This document shows positions 57,498 through 64,000 of a DNA stretch of 64,000 bases, piece by piece. The position numbers and the translations under genes were made by a program. Below the pieces are notes generated by a model, which did no database searches, was not told the DNA's origin, and was given only the letters and a program-made list of their open reading frames with translations. Numbering within the stretch: the stretch's first letter is position 1; the number at the start of each line of letters is the position of its first letter. Source of the stretch: Galeruca laticollis (lineage: Eukaryota > Arthropoda > Insecta > Coleoptera > Chrysomelidae); contig OY998185.1 in the NCBI GenBank assembly GCA_963921935.1, forward strand, positions 60,713,717 to 60,777,716, read 5' to 3'.

Positions 57498-57606
57498 GGT
57501 TATGGGCCCAGAACGCTTAATTGTGTACTAGAATCGTTTTTATTCAAGAAAGAATAAATTCGTATAAGAAACGGTTGGACTGTGAAGTATCGTTGAATAG
57601 CCACAG

Positions 57607-60600
57607 ATGGATTTGGCGAAGCACATCAAACCCTTGGCCGGTGAGGCAGACTGGCCGATCTGGAAGCGGAAGATTCGTGATCTGCTCGATTATCATGAAG
57701 GTGCATTAGACGTTATCGATAACAAGATTAAAAAACCAGAACCTCTAGCTGACGGCGCTAGTGCGGCTAAACAAAAAGAATTCAAAGAGAAGTATGATTT
57801 CTTTCGAAAGGCAAATAGCTACGCAAAGTCTATGATTGCTAGCTCAGTTACAGATGCGGTGTATGAGAAAATCATCGATAAAGAAACCGCGCGTGATGCT
57901 TTCGAGGCCCTTAAAGAGCAGTTTGAAGCGACATCCAAGGATCAAGTTTTTCAAATTTGTGATTCATTTTTCGCTTTTAGTTGGATGTTAGGTGAGGACG
58001 TGTCTACACATTTAGCTAAGTTGAGAAGTCTTTGGAGTGATCTCAACAACGGTCTCACTGCTCGAAATGAAAACAAGTTACCAGACTTAATGCTTGTGTG
58101 TAAAACGCTCAATATTTTACCTGCTGCATTTGAGACATTTAGGTCCAGTTGGATGCTGCTCACCAAAGACACAGAGAAAACCTTTGACGAGCTGACTACA
58201 CAGTTGTGTATGTTCGAAAGAAATTTCAAGAAAAGCACCAACAACGACAAATTTTCTCAAGAAGCTCTAGTGGCAAAAGGCGAGACGCAAAAACAAGACG
58301 CGAAAAAGAAGTCGAGAGCAGGTACAACCTGCAATTATTGTGGTAAGAAAAACCATTGGGTCAGTGAATGCAGAAAATGGATCGCAGATGGACGACCATC
58401 CAAAAATAAGTCCGTTAATGACTCTCAAAACCAAGCTAACCACAAAAATAACCAAAACAAATTTCAGAGCAATGCTGTTGAGGTTAAGGAAGGTCTTGTG
58501 TTGTCATTTTCAGAGATTTTCAATACTGAGATCAACACTACAGACTGGTGGATCGACAACGGTGCTACAAGGCACGCAACGAATAATTTCGATTTCTTTG
58601 TAGATTTTGAAAAATTCAAGAATCCGTGTGGCATAAAGGCTGCAGGAAAAGAGCTTTTGCAAGCAGTAGGGAAAGGCATCGTAAAAGTTGTATCAACAGT
58701 GAACGACGAGCGATACATCCTAACCTTGCACGATGTTTGGTACGTTCCCGACATATCGAAGAATTTGTTTTCTGTTCTAGCAGCTCAAGACAGAAACCTA
58801 AACAGTATGTTTGAATCAACAGCTACGTGGTGCTCGCTCAAAGTGAATAACAAGATACTGCTAAGTGGAGTCCGAAATGTTCACGGAACACTATTCAAAG
58901 CAGCTATCATACCGATTTTTCCCGCTGGTAATGTAAGTTTCAATGTTGCTGTTACTGATAGTTCTCAATTACAGCTGTATCACGAGAGGTGGGGACATCA
59001 GGACAAGCAGCACGTGAAAAACTTGTTACAAAAAGAATTGGGTATTAACGTCAAGTTAGACAGAGAAATTTGTGAACCGTGCGTTTACGGTAAGGCCCAT
59101 CGTTTAGCTTTCGGTACTAAAAGAAAAGCAAGCCAACCTGGAGAACTGATTGCTACAGATTTATGTGGTCCTTTTGATGTATCATTTAGCAAGAAGAGGT
59201 ATATGGCCATATTCAAAGATATGTTCACTAAATTTCGATATTGCTACATAATTGCAGAGAAGTCTGACGTCACAGCAGCTTTACAGTCAATGATTGCTCA
59301 CGCAAAACAGCAAGGTCATTCGATTAAGGCGCTGCTGAGTGACAACGGCGGCGAGTTCGACAATGTGGAGGTCAAGGCTATTCTAGAGAAAAATGGAATT
59401 ACGCACAGATTGACAGCTCCGTATACACCACAGCAAAATGGTTGCGTTGAACGAGAAAATCGCACAATCGTTGAAATGGCTAGAACATTCAAGTACTCCA
59501 ATCCCGACGTGAAATTTCCTGAAGCCATTTGGGCAGAATTAGTCACTACAGCTACGTACGTATTGAACAGAACAGGCAAATCATCAGTAGACGGTGTGAG
59601 TCCTTACGAGCTGTGGATTGGAAGTAAGCCGAGAATTAAGCACTTACGTATCATTGCATCAACTTGCTACGTTCATATACCTAAAGAAAAGAGAAGAAAA
59701 ATGGACGAGAAAGCAATCAAGGGTTATTTGATAGGTTACGATAACGATGAAAGATACAGAATTTATGTCAAGGAAGAGCACAAAGTTATTGTCTCAAGAG
59801 ACGTTCAATTTCGCGAATTAACGAGAGATTGCGATCATGAGGTTCAGTTACCACTCAAAGATTCTCATTTACAGAAAGATAACACCGAGAAAAATCCTGA
59901 GGTTCCAGTCGAACTAGAAGAGCCTTTGGAGTACCCCGAGATACCAGTTCAACAAGATGAACCACTTGAGTACGAGTCGGAAAGCACGGAACCTGAATCG
60001 GCAACCGATGACGAGGAAGAGCCAGCGACGCCCTCGCCAGTACCTGCAAGAACTTTGAGAGATCGCTCGAAGTTGAGAAAGCCAAGCTACCTACAAGAAT
60101 ATGCACACATTGCTGAGAACACTGATTTTATTGATACGTATGTAACTCCTCAATCATTCCAAGAAGCTGTTTCAGGTAGGGAAAGTTTACAGTGGAAACG
60201 AGCCATGGATGATGAGGTGAAATCGCTCAATGAAAATCACACATGGAAGCTGTCAACTTTGCCACAAGGAGCAAAAGCGATCCCATGTAAATGGACCTAC
60301 AGAGTTAAAACCAATCCAGATGGTTCGGTCAATCGATACAAGGCAAGACTAGTTATAAAAGGTTTCAGTCAACGCTACGGCATTGACTATAGCCAGACCT
60401 TCAGCCCAGTAGCAAGAATGGCAACTATTCGGTCGATTTTAAGCATAGCTGCAAGTGAGCAGATGCATCTAGCACAGTTTGACGTATCTACAGCATTTTT
60501 ATACGGCGAACTTGAAGAGGTTATTTACATGCAGCAACCAGAAGGCTATAAAAACGGTACTGATCAGGTATGTCAACTTCAAAAAAGTTTGTATGGTTTG

Positions 60601-61671
60601 AAACAGGCTCCAAGATGCTGGTTCAAACGTTTTGGCAAGTATCTTATCAGTCTCGGCTTCAAAGTTAGTGATGCAGATCCATGTTTGTTCATGCGAAAAG
60701 AAAATGACAAAAGTATTATCATGGCTCTGTACGTAGATGATGGATTAGTTGCCGCAACAGATCCTCAAGATTTGAAGATTTTCTTACAAGATTTAAGCAA
60801 AGAATTCAAGATCACTTCACAGAAAGCTTCATACTTTTTAGGGCTAGAAATTGAACAAACAGATGATTACATTACAATTAATCAACAAGCTTTTGCTAAA
60901 AAGATTCTAGAACGTTTCAATTTTTCAGATTGCAAACCAGTCTCTACGCCAATGTTGAAAGCTTCTGAGATTTCTCAATCAGGGAAAGAAAATTCCAAAG
61001 CACATAATTTCCCTTACAGACAGGCGGTCGGAGCTCTCATGTATTTGATGCTAGGAACTCGACCTGACTTAGCATACAGCGTTGGATTTTTATCAAGATC
61101 ACTGGAAAATCCATCTTTGGAAGATGCAGCTCGCGTTAAAAGAGTTTTCCGCTATGTAGCAGGCACATTGACGAAAGGAATAACCTATACTCGTAAGGTA
61201 AAAAGGGGTATTCTTGAGACTTTCAGTGACGCTGATTTTGGAGGATGCACGAAAACTGGTCGCTCTACTTCTGGTGTCGTAGTTAAGTATGCAGGAGGGG
61301 CTATTTCATGGATGAGTCAAAGACAACCTACGGTAGCCACTTCCACTACCGAAGCTGAAATTATTGCAGCAAGTGAAGCAGCTAAAGAAATTATTTGGCT
61401 CTCAAGATTGTTTAAAAATATTGTAACTTTAAAGCAAGTTCCAATAATTGAGGTCGACAATACAGCAGCAGTGCGTTTAAGCGAAAATCCAGAGTTTCAT
61501 CGACGAACAAAACATATAGCCATCAAGCACTTCTTTATTCGAGAGAGGGTAACCGAAGGCGAATTAGCAGTTCAACAAATATCTTCTGAGAATCAACTGG
61601 CAGATATTATGACGAAGCCTTTGGGTGCAATACGATTACAAATATTACGCGATAAATTGGGTTTAAAGTAA
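57607..61671 (+). CDS. Copia Gag-Pol polyprotein, 1354 aa, intact
   Basis: One open frame with every domain in copia order. Gag (residues ~1-240) has LAGEADWPIWKRKIRDLLDY and a zinc knuckle CNYCGKKNHWVSEC (~242-255). Protease has WWIDNGATRHAT with D317 (DNGA in place of the usual DSGA). The pre-integrase zinc region is LYHERWGHQD...CEPCVYGKAH. The integrase triad is D518 (ATDLCGPF), D579 (LLSDNGGEF) and E615 (GCVERENRT), a DDX35E spacing. RT has AQFDVSTAFLYGEL and YVDD with D1044/D1045. RNase H has FSDADFGGCTKTGRS and TEAEIIAASEAAKE. The ATG at 57607 lies 110 bp after the 5' LTR. No frameshift or stop is visible. No envelope gene is present. Confidence 0.95.
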   Translation: MDLAKHIKPLAGEADWPIWKRKIRDLLDYHEGALDVIDNKIKKPEPLADGASAAKQKEFKEKYDFFRKANSYAKSMIASSVTDAVYEKIIDKETARDAFEALKEQFEATSKDQVFQICDSFFAFSWMLGEDVSTHLAKLRSLWSDLNNGLTARNENKLPDLMLVCKTLNILPAAFETFRSSWMLLTKDTEKTFDELTTQLCMFERNFKKSTNNDKFSQEALVAKGETQKQDAKKKSRAGTTCNYCGKKNHWVSECRKWIADGRPSKNKSVNDSQNQANHKNNQNKFQSNAVEVKEGLVLSFSEIFNTEINTTDWWIDNGATRHATNNFDFFVDFEKFKNPCGIKAAGKELLQAVGKGIVKVVSTVNDERYILTLHDVWYVPDISKNLFSVLAAQDRNLNSMFESTATWCSLKVNNKILLSGVRNVHGTLFKAAIIPIFPAGNVSFNVAVTDSSQLQLYHERWGHQDKQHVKNLLQKELGINVKLDREICEPCVYGKAHRLAFGTKRKASQPGELIATDLCGPFDVSFSKKRYMAIFKDMFTKFRYCYIIAEKSDVTAALQSMIAHAKQQGHSIKALLSDNGGEFDNVEVKAILEKNGITHRLTAPYTPQQNGCVERENRTIVEMARTFKYSNPDVKFPEAIWAELVTTATYVLNRTGKSSVDGVSPYELWIGSKPRIKHLRIIASTCYVHIPKEKRRKMDEKAIKGYLIGYDNDERYRIYVKEEHKVIVSRDVQFRELTRDCDHEVQLPLKDSHLQKDNTEKNPEVPVELEEPLEYPEIPVQQDEPLEYESESTEPESATDDEEEPATPSPVPARTLRDRSKLRKPSYLQEYAHIAENTDFIDTYVTPQSFQEAVSGRESLQWKRAMDDEVKSLNENHTWKLSTLPQGAKAIPCKWTYRVKTNPDGSVNRYKARLVIKGFSQRYGIDYSQTFSPVARMATIRSILSIAASEQMHLAQFDVSTAFLYGELEEVIYMQQPEGYKNGTDQVCQLQKSLYGLKQAPRCWFKRFGKYLISLGFKVSDADPCLFMRKENDKSIIMALYVDDGLVAATDPQDLKIFLQDLSKEFKITSQKASYFLGLEIEQTDDYITINQQAFAKKILERFNFSDCKPVSTPMLKASEISQSGKENSKAHNFPYRQAVGALMYLMLGTRPDLAYSVGFLSRSLENPSLEDAARVKRVFRYVAGTLTKGITYTRKVKRGILETFSDADFGGCTKTGRSTSGVVVKYAGGAISWMSQRQPTVATSTTEAEIIAASEAAKEIIWLSRLFKNIVTLKQVPIIEVDNTAAVRLSENPEFHRRTKHIAIKHFFIRERVTEGELAVQQISSENQLADIMTKPLGAIRLQILRDKLGLK

Positions 61672-61737
61672 CATAGTGGGTACTAAGATGTTTTGTTTGT
61701 TTATTTCATTATTATTACAACAATTAACAAGGGAAAG

Positions 61738-61937
61738 TGTTAAAGTAAAATTGTACTTTATATGTTAATTGTTCTAAAAGACAGTCGGTAGTCGTTACCT
61801 TGACAATTACAAATAAATGATTTGATTTTAATTTTAAATTTTTCTAACTTGTCAGTCAAAAGCGAACAGTTATGTTAATTTACTGAATAAAAAGTTCACA
61901 TCAAGATTAAACTGCATTCCTTGTATTTATTTTAATT
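61738..61937 (+). repeat. Copia 3' LTR
   Basis: Second 200-bp LTR, begins TGTTAAAG right after AACAAGGGAAAG. It matches the 5' LTR except around GATTTGATTTTAATTTTAAA, where a few bases differ. Confidence 0.9.
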
Positions 61938-61993
61938 GTTTTCCCTCAGTAACTGTCAGCGGCCATGTTCTCACGTCACACTTTTTCGGTCTA

Positions 61994-63499
61994 TAATATC
62001 GTCAACTAAGTCACGTGATGGAAAAGCTTCACCGTTTCTACTGTAACTACAAGAATCTGCAAAAACCAGAGCCGGATAACATCCTGCAGTGAAGATAGAG
62101 CAGAGAAATGTGAAGATGAAGATACAAGAGAAGGCTTACTCATTCCTTAAAATTAGCTATGCAAAGAACCACTTGCAAGAAGAAATATGAAAAATGTAAG
62201 ACTTGAAGTCCTGTAATATTTTACATTTGGATTAGTGTCTTTAAGTAAAGCTCCATCTCTCTATATCTTTTCAAAATTCGCCGTATTATACCCAAAAATA
62301 GAATTAAAAAGTATATCAGTACACGGCTGTAAATTATTATTTGTACAACTTTTCAATTATGCCTCGTAGCGTAAATATTTATATATTATGCCAAATTGCA
62401 CAACATTTTCACCCACCTATTTAAAACCATAACGGTACTTCGAGATAAGTCTATTTTGTTTCAACGGATGATACAAAAAAATGCATTTATTAAAAATGGC
62501 CCATGAATTTCCTAAATTCCTGAGCAGCACCGGTATAAAAATTACCACATGGAATTTGTATAATTTGCTCTTGGCTAGTAGTAGAATCGTGAATAATCGT
62601 CAGATGCCCTGTACTATTTCACACGCAGAGCGTACAGTGTATACAGGTTGTCCCAAATAATTGATCTTACGAATTTGTAAAGATGACTGTATTTTTTAAA
62701 TGTTGAAGGTGTAATAAAATCAATTTAATTATAATTAAGCTTTTATTAATAGTCGCTAATTAATTATAAATTCACAATAGTTATTGCGTCACATGCTAGA
62801 ACCGTTTCTACGTACGGTACGTACTTTATACCTCACATCTTTCTAAATAATGGAAAAGTTACATATTTAATTTATTAAGTTTTTTAACAATTCTGACTAA
62901 ATAATAAATTACTTTTTGACTATATAGAAACATAAATTCTGAATTTAAGGATTCTGGTTCAGTTACTGAAGTATTAGTAAATCCTCCACTTGAATAACTG
63001 TCCTTTTCAATGTCATCATTAAAATGGACACTTTGGGAATTATTATTGTCACTATCAACATCATCTCTATTATCTAACAAGTCATTACTTGCGTCATGTA
63101 ATAAAAGCTACTTCATTTTACTACTAAGCTTTTATTAATTATAAATTCACAATAATCGTTAAATCATGCTATAATTCTCATGTCAGCAACTGTCTACGTG
63201 TCACCGTTCTGGTGGTTGCGTGGTTGACAGGTAATATGGTCGTACCTGTATACCTCACAGGAGGCATCTATAATTTATTACCTATATGTCTCTTTACTGT
63301 CTTAAAATTATATTTAATGAGATTAATAATGTTTCTATAAGGGCCATTTGCACCGTAGTTGTTAACTATGGTTTACGACCTAAACCAAGTTTTAAAAGTA
63401 AATGGTTATCTTGCACCGTCACTTAAACCGAGTTTAATTGCCTTAACTAGCTGTTAAATTAAATCTTCCAAATTCGAGGGATTATTCAACGTTTAAAGA
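61994..63499. repeat. Intergenic sequence with a direct duplication and MITE ends
   Basis: Sequence at 62738-62815 (AAGCTTTTATTAAT...TAAATTCACAATA...TCTACGT) recurs at 63126-63205. Between them is a Ser/Asp/Asn-rich minus-strand open frame (62859-63080) without recognisable homology. TACAGGTTGTCCCAAATAAT at 62640 resembles one end of a common insect MITE, and GGGCCATTTGCACCG at 63341 resembles a Harbinger-type end. No second ends were found. 61994-62630 shows nothing recognised. Confidence 0.4.
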
Positions 63500-63916
63500 T
63501 GGCGTTACATGCATCCGTTATCCGATAATCCGAAATGAACCCTATTGACCTTAACCTCATTTTTTTGCATTTTATCTGTGTATAGTTACCGACTCTAGAA
63601 AAGCTATGAATTTACAGCAGTGTATCTCATACCAAAGGCAAGGAAAAACGTAACATCAAAAATGTTTTGCTGCTGACTGCAAATACATGTTAAATTCAAT
63701 ATTTAATACATGAAACGAGCAAAACCAACTCAACCAAGGGTCTTGTATTGTATAATATATGTAGTTTGTAGGTTAGAGGTTATTTAGAATTCAGTAAATT
63801 CTAGGTTAGATTTCGGATACGACAATCGGATTAATGTAAATCAAGAAAAACACTCATAAGAAATTTTGTTTACTTTCGGAAATCGTGTCGTCGGATAACG
63901 GATGCATGTAACGCCA
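63500..63916. mobile_element. MITE with 25-bp perfect TIRs
   Basis: TGGCGTTACATGCATCCGTT at 63500 continues for 25 bp and reappears in perfect inverted orientation at 63892-63916. The 417-bp unit has no coding sequence. The flanking bases do not give a clear target duplication, so the superfamily is not assigned. Confidence 0.65.
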
Positions 63917-64000
63917 GCCTAAGGCTAAGCGTTGAATCTTAACCCTACATTTTATGTGTGTCTACGCCTACGCTGCCTACAAGTGGTATTTTTTTGTATA

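Larger units (their letters stand above)
57293..61942 (+). mobile_element. Ty1/copia retrotransposon, structurally intact
   Basis: Element 57298-61937 (4640 bp) with 200-bp LTRs (57298-57497 and 61738-61937) and a 5-bp duplication GTTTT (57293-57297 and 61938-61942). The primer-binding site GGTTATGGGCCCAGAACG (57498) directly follows the 5' LTR and resembles the internal initiator-Met tRNA priming site of fly copia. A purine tract AAGGGAAAG precedes the 3' LTR. The LTRs differ at only about five positions, all in one short stretch. The single Gag-Pol frame is open throughout, so this copy may be recently active. Confidence 0.95.
56948..61993. mobile_element. MITE interrupted by the copia element
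   Basis: Sequence at 56950-57010 (GATCGAAAAAGC...GCCGCTGA...AGTTACTGAGGGAAAAC) reappears in inverted orientation at 61939-61991, each bounded outwardly by TA. Removing the copia element (57298-61937 and one TSD) leaves a ~400-bp element with ~55-bp imperfect TIRs, probably a Tc1/mariner-type MITE that served as the copia target. Confidence 0.6.

Noticed and set aside
57951..60106. Minus-strand and alternate-frame open frames within the copia element
   Set aside because: Overlap the intact Gag-Pol frame and show no domain.
62859..63080. 73-codon Ser/Asp/Asn-rich frame between duplicated segments
   Set aside because: Composition is suggestive, but no homology, start context or exon signals support it.

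Overview
This is an AT-rich eukaryotic window from an insect. A beetle seems plausible from the mix of gene families and transposons, but the sequence cannot prove it. Three host genes can be followed. (1) An NRF-6/'nose resistant to fluoxetine'-type membrane acyltransferase lies on the minus strand. Its start codon is at 30837, eleven coding exons run down to 1094, and its last exon is off the left edge. (2) A FAM114A-family gene lies on the minus strand in six coding exons (47689 to 42761). (3) A complete single-exon phosphomannomutase (PMM2 type) lies on the plus strand at 50158-50901. Nearly everything else is transposable elements, satellites and inverted repeats.

Layout. 1-13.8 kb: last visible NRF exon, then a 12.5-kb intron holding a Ty3/gypsy fragment. 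That fragment is interrupted twice, by a THAP/P-type DNA transposon (1739-4586, TSD GTTACAAG) and by a 4.0-kb retrotransposed unit (5237-9239). A second gypsy gag/protease fragment and a tail-to-tail Penelope-like element (11828-13221) follow. 13.8-22 kb: two NRF exons, a 7.5-kb intron with a Crypton-type tyrosine recombinase remnant, a mariner/IS630-type remnant and a gypsy element with a SAP-domain Gag (16499-21519). 21.9-30.8 kb: remaining NRF exons, a 260-bp-arm palindrome, TA microsatellites and a second inverted repeat with ribozyme-like motifs. 31-38.5 kb: dispersed ~63-bp repeats and a MULE-like TIR element (9-bp TSD) containing a hAT element and a MITE. 37.9-47.7 kb: FAM114 with a decayed duplicate of its 3' end and a P element (38622-42476, 8-bp TSD). 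48-52.8 kb: P fragment, MITE, PMM2, quiet sequence. 52.8-64 kb: a Buster/ZBED-type hAT with a 174-bp tandem array, an intact Ty1/copia element (57298-61937) inserted in a MITE, and further MITE remnants.

The most unusual object is the 5237-9239 insertion. A 5'-truncated, mutated reverse transcriptase with an R2-like restriction-type endonuclease runs in frame, in one 663-codon reading frame, into a complete USP-type deubiquitinase with its catalytic residues. The gypsy host reads on cleanly across the insertion, so the RT, endonuclease and USP parts probably arrived together. Either this is a retroelement that carries a USP, or a chimeric host-retroelement transcript was copied back into the genome.

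Exon boundaries were read by eye from splice signals and reading-frame continuity; they could be off by a base or two. No database search was possible.
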